Shown here: piece by piece, positions 46,676-57,705 of the stretch | How the letters are laid out: the number at the start of each line of letters is the position of its first letter | Position numbering within the stretch: position 1 is the stretch's first letter | Source: Euphorbia lathyris | Taxonomy: Eukaryota; Streptophyta; Magnoliopsida; Malpighiales; Euphorbiaceae | Reading direction: 5' to 3' | DNA: 64,000 nt | NCBI RefSeq assembly: GCF_963576675.1 | Contig: NC_088919.1 | Location: 45,964,501-46,028,500, forward strand | Translations under genes and position numbers: made by a program | The notes under the pieces: model-generated | What the model saw: the letters and a program-made list of their open reading frames with translations, nothing else | What the model was told of the DNA's origin: nothing | Database searches by the model: none

Positions 46676-49600
46676 TTTAAATTCCAGGTGAGCCTGAGGT
46701 GCACGGAGAAGCCAAAGCTATGGTACATTAACAGCGCATGCTCGAGGCATATGACTGGTGATGAAACTCAGTTCATCGCATTTGTGCGTAAACGAGGTGG
46801 AAATGTAAGTTTTGGAGACAACAAAAAGGGTAAGATAGTAGGATCAGGTACTATCGGAGGGAATCCTATTATTGAGTCAGTCTCCCTAGTTAGGGGTCTC
46901 AAATATAACCTGTTGAGCGTGGCTCAGCTGTGTGACAGCGGTAGAAAGGTTGTATTTGATGCCACTGAGTGTCGGATACTCGAGGGAAAAGCAAATGATT
47001 TGATTTTAACTGCCCCTCGTGTTGACAATGTCTTCATGCTGAGTTTAGAAAAGAAGTTTTCAAAAAATATATGCTTAGTGTCAAAGGAAGATAATTCCTG
47101 GCTATGGCATAGGAGACTTGGTCATATAAGCAGGGACCTCCTTGCCAAATTAGCAAGAAAATAATTAGTTGAGGGTTTGCCCAAACTTAGATTTGAGAAA
47201 GATCAATTATGCAATGCTTGTCAGCAAGGTAAACAAACCAAAAATTCTTTTCAAAGTAAAAATATTGTCTCAACCAAGCGTCCATTGGAATTACTACACT
47301 TGGATCTTTTCGGACCTGTCCAGCCACTCAGCATGGGCGGTAAGAGATTTTCCTTGGTCATTGTAGATGATTTCTCTCGGTATACTTGGGTCATCTTGCT
47401 GAGTAGCAAGGATGAAGCTTTTGAGATGTTCTCAACACTGATCAGAAAACTTGAAAATGACAAAGATTTAAAATTAGCTCACATCTGAAGTGATAATGAC
47501 AGAGAATTCAAAAACCAACAGTTTGATGAATTCTGTGAAGTCAGCGGCATTGACCACAATTTTTCTGCTCCTAGAACTCCTCAACAAAATGGGGTAGTTG
47601 ATAGGAAGAACATAACCTTAGTTGAAATAGCTAGGACAGTGTTGAGTGAGAATAGGCTTCCAAAGTATTTCTGGGGTGAAGTTGTCAACACAGCATGCTA
47701 TATACTCAATAGGGCTTTAGTTAGACCTATACTTAAGAAAAAACCCTACGAACTTTGGAAAGGACGAAAACCCAACATTGGATATTTTCGTGCCTTTGGT
47801 TGTAAATGTTTTATACTCAATACGAAAGACAACCTTGCCAAGTTTGACTCCAAAGCTGATGAAGCGATCTTTCTAGGGTACTCAACTAACAGTAAAGCAT
47901 TTAGGGTGTTCAATAAACGAACTCGGGTCGTAGAAGAGTCCGTACATATTGAGTTCGATGAAATTGGCCCTGTAGGAAAGTCAAATCAGTCTGCCGAAGA
48001 TGACCCATGCTTAGCTTCCGCTCACCAAACTGGAGCCGCTGAGTCATTACCACACGGGCTGACCAAAGGTAAAAATGAACCTGAAATTACCTTTGCTGAC
48101 CAATCTAAAACTGCAGAGATTGTTGAAACACCTGCTCCTGAAAACTCAACATTACCCAAAGAGATCAAGATTCCAAGAGGACACTCAGAAAAGTCCATTC
48201 TTGATGCTGCTGAGAACAACCTGATGACCAAAAATCAACTCAGGAGATATCTCAGTAATGTTGCGTTCGTCTTAGTTCATGAACCAAAGAACTTTACCGA
48301 AGCTGAGCACGAAGAATTCTGGATCAATGCGATGCAAGAAGAGCTTGATCAATTCAAGAGAAATGAGGTATGAGATTTAATGCCAAAACCTAGGAATCAA
48401 AAGACCATAGGAACTAAATAGGTCTTTCGAAATAAGCTAAATGAACAAGGTAATATAGTCATGAACAAAGCCAGACTCGTAGCTCAGGGCTACAGTCAGC
48501 AAGAAGGCATTGACTATGGTGAGACCTTTGCACCCGTAGCTAGCTTAGAGGCTATATGAATTTTATGTGCATATGCTAGCTTCATGAACTTTAAACTATT
48601 CCAAATGGATGTCAAGAGTGCATTTCTTAATGGAGTTATAAACAAAGAGGTATATGTTAGTCAGCCTCCAGGGTTTGAAGATCTAAAATTTCCAAACCAC
48701 GTTTATAAACTCAAAAAGGCGATGTACGGCCTGAAACAAGCACCACGTGCTTGGTACGAAAGGTTGACTAGTTTCCTGCTGACCAGGAACTATGTCAGAG
48801 GTAAAGCTGACACAACCTTATTCATTAAGAAAAAGGGTAAAGATACCCTACTGGCACAAATATACGTAGATGATATAATCTTTGGTGCTACTAATGAATC
48901 TATGTGCAAGGAATTTAGTAAACAGATACAAACTGAGTTCGAGATGTCAATGATGGGCGAACTCAACTTCTTCCTTGGACTTCAAATTAAGTAAGGGAAG
49001 AATGGCATCTTCATTAGTCAGTCTAAGTACGCCAAAGAAATATTGAAGAAATTCGATATGGAAGAATATAAGCCCATATCTACCCCAATGGGTACTGACA
49101 CTGTGCTTTGCGCTGACTAGGGGTGGGCAAAAAACCCGGTCAAACCGGTAATCGAACCGAAAACCGGTAATACGAACCGAAAAAAGTGGTTAACCGAACC
49201 GGTGGTTTTCTTAATGGTTAAAAAAATAGATAGGTACCGGTTTCGATTTAGGGTTAGAGTGTTCAAAAACCGCGATTAACGGTTAACCGAACCATTTAAT
49301 AAATATAAATTTAAAAAAATATATATAGACCATTTGACGACAAAGGCAAGGTAAATATAAATATAAATACATAGATTATACTGCTTAATATAAATATATA
49401 GATTATAATATAGATTAATATAAATATATAACATAGATTATACTGTTTATATTGTAATAAGTACTTTTGACAAAATATTATTTACATTTCCTTATGTTTT
49501 AAATGTAAACTTGATGGATTGTTTTTTTAGTTCGATACTTATGTTTGAATTTTAAACTTTTATATGAATTCGTTTCATTTGAATTTTTGAAATATGTGTA

Positions 49601-49986
49601 TTTTAATATTGTTTAAAAATTTAGGTTTGGGTAAAAATTTAACCGTTGATTTTTGGTTAACTAGTGAGAATTGGTTAAAATCGTTAACCAAAAAACCTAA
49701 CCGAAATTAATGGTTAACCGGTTGATGGTTAACCGATTGATATGGACCGGTTTCGGTTTGGATGGTTAAAAAATCGTTGATAACGGTTCGGTTAATTTTT
49801 TTGCCTAATGGACCCGTTAACCGAACCGTGCCCACCCCTAGCGCTGACGAGAAAGGTAAGTCAGTAGACAGCAAGTTATACCGAGGTATGATTGGCTCTC
49901 TACTTTATCTAACTGCTAATAGGTCAGACATTCAGTACTCAGTATGTTATTGTGCGAGATATCAAGCTGACCCTAGGGAATCTCAC
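46676..49986 (+). pseudogene. pol: pol of copy B, many stops, split by a hAT element, truncated before RNase H
   Basis: Protease (WYINSACSRHMTG, with the catalytic Asp changed to Asn), integrase HHCC ([20 protein letters not shown]), DDE core (SDNDREF, with the Gly pair lost) and RT ([21 protein letters not shown]) are recognisable in one frame. Stops include 47162 (TAA), 47486 (TGA), 48371 (TGA), 48418 (TAG), 48557 (TGA) and 48992 (TAA); most fit C-to-T or G-to-A changes. The hAT element at 49118-49840 interrupts the frame. The sequence stops at GAATCTCAC (49986). Confidence 0.9.
49118..49840. mobile_element. Non-autonomous hAT element inside copy B pol, perfect 8-bp TSD
   Basis: GCGCTGAC occurs at 49110-49117 and 49841-49848. 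The ends are TAGGGGTGGGCA and TGCCCACCCCTA, a perfect 12-bp TIR. The 723-bp interior is rich in ACCGGTT/AACCGG words in both directions and has no ORF. The 8-bp TSD and this TIR type are hAT features. Confidence 0.93.
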
Positions 49987-51177
49987 TGATAACATTGGGA
50001 TATTATCCAAAGGATCATTAGAGATATTCGCCTAGAACGGCCATGTGTTGATCACCTGATACTGGAATGTTGTGGCGTATCAAGCAAAGGAGATCTGACA
50101 GGCGGATCACCAAGACTTCGCAACAAGAGATCTGCGATCAAACCTATGTGGCGATCCGCCATAACCTCCCAATCCGCCAGTGGAACAGCTGAGCCGATCC
50201 CGCAATAAAGACCATTAATGAGCTATTAATAAGCTAACAGGCATACTTAAAGGAAACCAGTAACCGCCATTAATGAAGCATTAATGGAGACTTTCTAGTT
50301 TCTAAAGGTTACAACTTCACGACTATATATAGCTTGCATCTCAAAGCTATCGAGGTACACATTCATACAATCCTAGAAACCCTACTTTGACAATTCAGTT
50401 TACTCTTTCATACTTTATACTGACTTTGGCATCGAAGCTTCCCCCCGTTGAACCCAACGATGCCCCCACAGGGACGGAAGCTAATCGAAAATTCTCCACA
50501 AGTCATCAATTGGTGCGGTGAAGGTGGAACCCTTAGCCGAATAAAAGGGTTTTTCGTTCACAATAAAACATGACGAATGGAGAGCAAAATCCCTCTTCGG
50601 GGATTGAAACACCGTTGGTAACACCATCAAGCCAACCTGTAACTAGTGCTGGACGCGTTGATATAAATGCTCCTGTGACACATGATGGAAGGAGTATGTC
50701 GCCAGATACATTCATCGAAACATGTGCGGGATCCATAGGAAGAGCGTTTGGCCCTGAGATGGAGAGCCGCCTAAGGTCGTTCATGATAATTCCAGAGCTT
50801 CGGCGCACGACACCAAATCCTACAGCATCTCAATGGCCACAGGCAGCTATAGGATCGAACGCCCATAATTCTTCATTCTTCCAAACTCAACCTATGGATT
50901 CCATGGTGATTACTACCATCGCAGCTAGTAACCCGCCACTCAATCGGCAACTATTTTCTGATCATGCAGAAGGGAGTCGAAGGAATGACCAAACTCTCCC
51001 GGGGGACCAGGAAACCCTAGGGTGAGTTTGGGTGGATCAGGTGCCCCGAATCGCCCACAGTCGAATCTCCCAAAAGGCGGATCAGGAGGCCGAAGACACA
51101 AAAAGAGGAAGAAGGGAAGCAGCATGCGATCAAGGTCACCTTCATCTCCAAAGCGGAGGTCATCCCGACGGGGTAGG
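49987..51177 (+). mobile_element. Gypsy-type LTR retrotransposon, 5' part
   Basis: It begins TGATAACATTGGG directly where copia copy B breaks off. A TATA-like CTATATATAG lies near 50323. The LTR ends around 50505, before TCAATTGGTGCGGTG, which resembles the usual ATTGGCGCCGT primer-site context. The gag start follows. It is cut at 51177 by the minus-strand SIRE LTR, so the rest should lie beyond the SIRE tandem. Confidence 0.7.
50570..51177 (+). pseudogene. gag: Gypsy gag, N-terminal fragment
   Basis: The ATG at 50570 opens 151 codons that are Ser/Thr/Pro-rich (MTNGEQNPSSGIETPLVTPS), ending TGA at 51023. A second frame from 51022 continues with a basic RS-rich stretch (RRHKKRKKGSSMRSRSPSSP), which suggests one frameshift near 51020. 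No capsid domain is reached before the SIRE LTR at 51178 interrupts it. The gypsy assignment rests on the LTR and the position. Confidence 0.5.
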
Positions 51178-52200
51178 TGTTGGTCCCTGATAATTAGTTC
51201 CAAGGGGGGGTTAGGAACTAATATAACTTTTTCGCGATTTAATTAATCTGAGTGGAAGTAATTTTGAGATTTTATTAACTCTGCTTTTGGTCAGCTTGGT
51301 GAGATATGTTCGAAGACAGCTTTAATCAGATGTTGACTAAAGTTGTTTTCTTGTGAGTTGAGAATTGACACTCTTGGAGGTCAGCTTCTAACTCAGCACC
51401 ACTTATTTACTCACGGTCAGTTTAGGCAATTTATATGCTGAGTAAATTTAGCAAACAACACACACAATATAAGAGAGAGTTCAGAGATTACTCAGTATCA
51501 CTTATCCTGGTTCGGCCTCTCTGCCTACGTCCAGTCCCCAGAGTCCTCCGGGTTTTTTGAATCCAATACTGAGCTCTTTAACGGTAGAGCACAAACCAAT
51601 TACAAGGCAGTTGAATATGCAAGAGTACCTTCCTCTATTCGTCTACTCAACTCCTACTAAGTGCTACAACCCAGCACCTAGATTTCTTTACTACTGAAGT
51701 GCTTACAACTTAGCACTCAGTTTTACTCTCTCAATATTGCTATTGATCACGGACTTGTTCCTTTTTGAACTAAAGAACACTTTAGATGATTACAACTCAA
51801 TCTAGCATTTACACATCGAATAGAAACGTGGGTGTAAGATTCTTTTTGTATTTGAATGCTTTTGAAACTTTCTCTCTTGTGTTTTTCTTTTGATGCTTCT
51901 GTATTCTATGTATTTTGGTTCTTCGATTGTCCTTTTATAGACGAAAAACTGTGGACTTGATTGTTTAAAATGTCTTGACCGTTGCAACCAAAACGGCTCT
52001 TTTGGGGAACATTTTCTGGAAATCTTTAGACTGCACACCATTCCCTGCTTCTGTTTTACTTCAGGCGTCAGGTTGTCTTTTAGCGTCTGTTTTGTTTGTT
52101 TGTGACAGTTGACTGTTTCCAATAATCCAACGTCCCATGACTCTTGGAATCAGTCTTCTTAGGTATCTTCGAGGTTCCAATTATTGGTGCAGATGATTGG
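51178..52200 (-). repeat. 3' LTR of copy C, truncated
   Basis: It matches 55910-56932 with only about a dozen differences over 1023 bp by eye. It lacks the part corresponding to 56933-57309. Confidence 0.9.
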
Positions 52201-52236
52201 CACATTCCCATGTGACAGTTGTCTGTTTCCAATTAT
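52201..52236. other. Deletion junction with templated filler DNA (copy C)
   Basis: Between LTR and pol lie CACATTCCCATGT, also found 80 bases away inside pol (52281-52293), and then GACAGTTGTCTGTTTCCAA, also found in the LTR at about 56837-56855. Short copied patches from both sides suggest repair of a double-strand break by template switching. Confidence 0.7.
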
Positions 52237-54062
52237 TGCTGACTATAGCCTTGAGCTACAAGTCGGGCTTTGTTTCTAACCACATTCCCATGTTCATCTA
52301 GCTTATTTCTAAAGACCCACTTAGTTCCTATGGGCTTTTGATTCCTAGGTTTAGGTACTAAATCCCATACCTCATTTCTGGTGAATTGATCAAGCTCTTC
52401 TTGCATGGCATTGATCCAATACTCATCTTGCTCAGCATCAACGAAATTCTTTGGCTCATGTATTGATACGAATGCAACATTGCTGAGGTATTTTCTAAGT
52501 TGATCCCTGGTCATCAGTTTGTTGTTAGCGGCATCAAGAATGGCTTGTTCTGTATGGCCTCTTGGGATCTTTATTTCCTTTGGCAGTGCTGAGTCGTTTG
52601 GAAGAGGTGTTTCTACAATCTCTACAGGAATAGATTGGTCAGCAAATGATATTTCAATTTCTTGCTTACCTTGAGTCAGCTCCTGTATGTTAGGCATTGT
52701 GGCTTCTGGTTGATCAGCGGAAGCTGAGCCTGATTCTTCTTCTTTAGGCTGAGCTGACTTACCTGTAGGGTCAGTTTCATCGAACTCAACATGTACAGAC
52801 TCTTCTACAACTTGAGTTCTTTTATTAAATACTCTATATGCTTTACTGTTTGTTGAGTACCCTAAAAAGATCACCTCATCAGCTTTAGCATCAAATTTAG
52901 CAAGGTTGTCTTTTGTATTGAGTATAAAACACTTACAACCAAAGGCACGAAAGTATCCAATGTTGGGCTTTCGACCTTTCCAAAGTTCATATGGGGTTTT
53001 CTTAAGTATAGGTCTGACTAGAGCCCTGTTCAGTATATAACATGCTATGTGAACAGCTTCACCCCAGAAGTACTTTGGAAGCCTATTTTCACTCAGCATC
53101 GTCCTAGCTATTTCAACAATGGTTCTATTTTTCCTTTCAACAACCCCATTTTGTTGAGGTGTTCTTGGAGCAGAGAAGTTGTGGTCAATACCACAGGTTT
53201 CACAGAATTCATCAAATTGTTGGTTTTTGAATTCTCCACCATTGTCGCTTCTAATGTGAGCTACTTTTAGGTCTTTGTCATTTTCAAGTTTTCTGATCAA
53301 TGTGGTGAACATCTCAAAGGTTTCATCCTTGCTACTAAGCAAGATGATCCAAGTATACTGAGAGAAATCATCTACAATAACCAAAGAAAATTTCTTACCT
53401 CCCAAGCTGAGTGGTTGAATAGGTCCGAAAAGATCTAAGTGTAGTAATTCCAATGGCCTTTTGGTTGAGACGACAGTTTTACTATGAAATGACTTTTTAG
53501 TTTGTTTTCCTTGCTGACAGGCTTTACATAGCTGATCTTTTTCAAACTTTAATTTGGGTAATCCCTCAACTAATTGCTTTCTAGCTAATTTGGCAAGAAG
53601 ATCCATGCTGACATGCCCAAGTCTTCTATGCCATAGCCAGGAGTGGTCCTCTTTAGATACTAAGCATATATTTTTAGAAAACTGTTTTTCCAAGTTCAAC
53701 ATATATACATTTTCTACACGAGGGGCAGTTAAAATCAATTCATTTGTATTTCCCTCGAGTATTTGACACTTAGTATCATCAAATACAACCCTTCTGCCGC
53801 TTTTGCAAAGCTGAGCTACACTCAACAGGTTGTATTTTAGACCTTTAACTAAGGAGACATACTCAATGGTTGGGTTACCTCCGATAGTACCTGAGCCGAC
53901 TATCTTACCCTTCTTGTTGTCTCCAAAGCTTACACTTCCACCTCGTTTAAGCTCTAGTGTGATGAACTGAGTTTCATCACCTGTCATGTGCCTTGAGCAT
54001 GCGCTATCTATATACCATAGTTTTGACTTCTCCACGCATGTCAAGCTGACCTGCAGTTCAAA
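52233..54062 (-). pseudogene. pol: pol of copy C, open but truncated in RT
   Basis: The frame is open from the codon after the conserved TAG (54065-54063) to 52233, about 609 codons, with no ATG before the protease motif. It contains protease (WYIDSACSRHMTG), integrase finger ([20 protein letters not shown]), DDE core ([25 protein letters not shown]) and the first RT motif ([12 protein letters not shown]). It ends in the filler junction, so RT catalysis (YVDD) and RNase H are lost. Its openness shows the deletion is recent compared with copy B. Confidence 0.9.
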
Positions 54063-55845
54063 CTATTCATTTTTAGGTACCCAATTTCTTTTGGGTCCTT
54101 TCTTGTTAGTGTAGACAGGTGCAAAATCATGTTTCAACTTATGACGGCATATTTTTATGGTGTGGCCTGGTTTACCACAGAAGTCCCAAAAAGGTACCCT
54201 TTGTGGGTTGAACTAAGTATAGTCAGCATTATTGTGTTGGGCATACCAACATACTTTTGTGGTATGCCCTTTTCTTCTGCAGAAGTCACATTGGACAGTC
54301 CGTTTGTTATGCCAACACACATCCTTTGTGTGTCCATGTTTTCCACAACATTCACATTGAGTGACTTGCTTATGCTGACTATTATTTGCGTACTCATCAT
54401 GGGCTTTGTTTAAGCCTTTCCCTTGACTTTGTAGGTGTGTGATATCCTTCCTAAGTTTCTTTGACTCAGATTGGACCTCCGTGACAAACTTATGTAAGAT
54501 TTGCATGTTGGTATGCAAGTCAGAGTTGTCCTGGAGAAGATATCGGAGATCACTCAGCTTGACCTCTTCAATCTCATCACAGCGCATGCTGAGTGCCTTA
54601 ATCTTTTTGTTACACTTCTTAGTAAGTGTATATAAGTCACTCAGGGCATTCACCATTTCATTTCTAAGCAAAAGTAAAGATGTTACCTCATTGTTGTGGT
54701 TCTCTTGGTCAGTTCCATCAGAAAGGTCAGCATGCTCAGACTGGGATTGGTCAGCTCCATCATCTGCCATAAAACATATGTTGGCTGTTTCATTTTGCTC
54801 AGCTTCAGATGATGTTGACTCATCACTGTCACTCCATGTGGCTACCATAGCCTTTTTGCTTCCCTTCTTCTCTTTCTTGAGATTGGGACAACTTGACTTG
54901 ATGTGCCCGATGACACTCAAAACATGTGACAGATTTCGAGCTATCCTTCTTGTACTTGTTGCTTGACTCAGCTTTGTACTTATCATTTCTTCTAAATGAT
55001 CTTTTGCCATTTCTATCATTTCTTCTGAACAGCTTTTTCATCTTTCTGGTGAACATGGCCAATTCCTCATCATCGGTTGACTCAGCTTCAGTTGAGTCTA
55101 CTTTCATGACAAGGGATTTTTGTTTCTTATCCTCCGATTTTTCTTTTTCTTTGGCTTCAAAGTTTTTCATAGAGATTTCATGGGTCAGCAAGGATCCTAT
55201 TAGCTCATCATATTTGTAGGTAGTCAAGTCCTGAGCTTCCTCTACGGCTGTTTTCTTTGCTTGCCAGCTCTTGGGCAGACTTCTCAGAATCTTCTTCACT
55301 TGTTCTTCTTCAGTGAAGCTCTTTCCAAGCCTTTTTAGCTCATTTATAATGTTTGTGAACCTTGCGTTCATTTCTGAGATGTCTTCATTTTCTTTCATCT
55401 CAAACAACTCGTAGAGTCTCATATGTTGATTGACTTTAGACTCTTTAACTTTGCTTGTGCCTTCATAGGTTACTTCAAGCTTCTTCCAGATCTCCTGTGC
55501 TGACTCACAACCTGAAATCTTATTGTATTCTGCAGCATCTAACGCACAGTGAAGCATATTTATAGCCGAAGCATTATTTTGTAGTTTCCTGAGGTCATCC
55601 TCTGTCCACTCAGCCTCACTCTTAACAATTTTCTCATTGTTAATAGTTTTGTATGGCACATGTGGACCTTGAACAATTGCAAGCCATGCACTCATGTTTG
55701 TGGCTTGAATAAAGTTCTTCATCCTATTCTTCCAGAATGTATAATTCGATCCAAAGAATAGGGGTGGTCTAGTGATTGATAATCCCTCAGGGAGTATCTG
55801 TGTTGTTTGGTTTCCAAGAAGGAAACGAGTGCTATTCTCACCCAT
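54063..55845 (-). pseudogene. gag: gag of copy C, one frameshift and one internal stop
   Basis: ATG at 55845 (MGENSTRFLLGNQ). It reads as the copia gag domain to the first zinc knuckle, where a one-base indel near 54905 shifts the frame (CFECHR then out of register). The other frame goes on (GHIKSSCPNLKKEKKG) through an acidic stretch and coiled coil to knuckles CECCGKHGHTKDVC and CDFCRRKGHTTKVC. A TAG follows NADYT (54215-54213); the last knuckle has Cys to Trp (WDFCGKPGHTIKIC). The region ends at the conserved TAG 54065-54063. Confidence 0.85.
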
Positions 55846-55895
55846 TTTTAGGGATCAGCTCAAGATTGTTAAATCTCTGAGTAGTGAGCTTTTGC

Positions 55896-55907
55896 GCTCT
55901 GATACCA
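55896..55907 (-). other. Primer-binding site of copy C
   Basis: GCTCTGATACCA on the plus strand, i.e. TGGTATCAGAGC on the minus strand, two bases from the LTR end at 55910. Confidence 0.93.
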
Positions 55908-55909
55908 CT

Positions 55910-57309
55910 TGTTGGTCCCTGATAATTAGTTCCAAGGGGGGGTTAGGAACTAATATAACTTTTTCGCGATTTAATTAAGCTGACTGGAAGTAATTTTGAG
56001 AGTTTATTAACTCTGCTTTTGGTCAGCTTGGTGAGATATGTTCGAAGACAGCTTTAATCAGATGTTGACTAAAGTTGTTTTCTTGTGAGTTGAGAATTGA
56101 CACTTTTGGAGGTCAGCTTCTAACTCAGCACCACTTATTTACTCACAGTCAGCTTAGGCAATTTATATGCTGAGTAAATTTAGCAAACAACACACACAAT
56201 ATAAGAGAGAGTTCAGAGATTACTCAGTATCACTTATCCTGGTTCGGCCTCTCTGCCTACGTCTAGTCCCCAGAGTCCTCCGGGCTTTTTGAATCCAATA
56301 CTGAGCTCTTTAACGGTAGAGCACAAACCAATTACAAGGCAGTTGAATATGCAAGAGTACCTTCCTCTATTCGTCTACTTAACTCCTACTAAGTGCTACA
56401 ACCCAGCACCTAGATTTCTTTACTACTGAAGTGCTTACAACTTAGCACTCAGTTTTACTCTCTCAATATTGCTATTGATCACGGACTTGTTCCTTTTTTA
56501 ACTAAAGAACACTTTAGATGATTACAACTCAATCTAGCATTTACACATCGAATAGAAACGTGGGTGTAAGATTCTTTTTGTATTTGAATGCTTTTGAAAC
56601 TTTCTCTCTTGTGTTTTTCTTTTGATGCTTCTGTATTCTATGTATTTTGGTTCTTCGATTGTCCTTTTATAGACGAAAAACTGTGGACTTGATTGTTTAA
56701 AATGTCTTGACCGTTGCAACCAAAACGGCTCTTTTGGGGAACATTTTCTGGAAATCTTCAGACTGCACACCATACCCTGCTTCTGTTTTACTTCAGGCGT
56801 CAGGTTGTCTTTTAGCGTCTGTTTTGTTTGTTTGTGACAGTTGTCTGTTTCCAATAATCCAACGTCCCATGACTCTTGGAATCAGTCTTCTTAGGTATCT
56901 TCGAGGTTCCAATTATTGGTGCAGATGATTGGCAGACTTTGTCTTTTAGTAGAACGGATCCTTCATATTGTCCTGATGAATACTCAGCTCCGTTTGTTCA
57001 TGGTTCATGCTGAGTTCCTCCAAGGTCAGCTTTGTTTTGTTTAAACGCTCCTGACGAGGTCTTCAGCTTTAGTCAGCTTCGTTTTGTTTCTGACCTTTAA
57101 CTCCACTCAGCTTCTATTCTGTCATGCTGAGTTCTTTGCTACTTAGCTTTGTTTGTGCTGACTTTTGTCCTGTCTTTTACCTTATATATTTTTGCACTCA
57201 AGATTCAACAAACATATTAGTACAATTAAATCAAAGCATCTAAATTTAATTGCCTCTTAATCATGGATGATTTTGTCAAATCAAAATCTTGTGGAAAGGT
57301 GTTTCAACA
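55910..57309 (-). repeat. Complete LTR shared by copies C and D (1400 bp)
   Basis: On the plus strand it starts TGTTGGTCCC and ends TTTCAACA. On one side is a PBS followed by gag (copy C); on the other a polypurine tract preceded by the extra ORF (copy D). It therefore serves as 5' LTR of one element and 3' LTR of the other. Confidence 0.93.
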
Positions 57310-57705
57310 AACTCCCCCATTTTGATGTTGGCAAAATACATAATTACGAAACTCAGTTTTAAGTTGCCCCATGATTGATATTTCTGAATTGACTCCCCCG
57401 TAAGGGTTGCATTCATTTTGTCTTAAGCCTTCCAAGGTCTAATTTTATTAGGTTTGTTATATTTGTGTATACTGGCTTTACTTTTGGAAAGATGTTGTCT
57501 CTTTTTGAATTGTTTGTTCAAACTTGACTGGAAGAGAAAAGAAACTGATATTGGATTTAAATAACAGTCAACAACAAAACAACATTGGACAACAAAACAT
57601 ATTATCCTAAGCAGTGGATAACAGAAATAAAAACAGATAACAAGATATGGTTTGATATGGTGCCAAATTTCTAGACACAAACTCTAGACACAAAACTGGC
57701 TAGAT
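57310..57705 (-). other. 3' spacer and polypurine tract of copy D
   Basis: Non-coding. The polypurine tract AAAATGGGGGAG (minus strand) is at about 57323-57312, next to the LTR. Confidence 0.75.

Larger units (their letters stand above)
43447..49986 (+). mobile_element. SIRE-type copia element, copy B (5' part, interrupted)
   Basis: It has 5' LTR, PBS, gag and pol as far as the end of RT, where gypsy sequence begins (49987). A hAT element sits inside pol. The LTR begins TATTGAAACACC, one change from TGTTG. Many stops mark it as older than copies A, C and D. The missing RNase H, extra ORF and 3' LTR may lie beyond the nested elements, outside the window. Confidence 0.88.
51178..57309 (-). mobile_element. 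SIRE-type copia element, copy C (minus strand, internally deleted)
   Basis: On the minus strand: 5' LTR 57309-55910, PBS 55907-55896, gag 55845-54066, pol 54062-52233, then a patchwork junction (about 52236-52201) and a 3' LTR that keeps only 52200-51178. The rest of pol, the extra ORF, the polypurine tract and the first part of that LTR are deleted. Its 5' LTR is also the 3' LTR of copy D. Confidence 0.9.

Noticed and set aside
51802..52122. 106-codon minus-strand ORF, found again at 56534-56854
   Set aside because: It lies wholly inside the two SIRE LTR copies, around the TATA box; conservation follows from the LTR and not from a protein.
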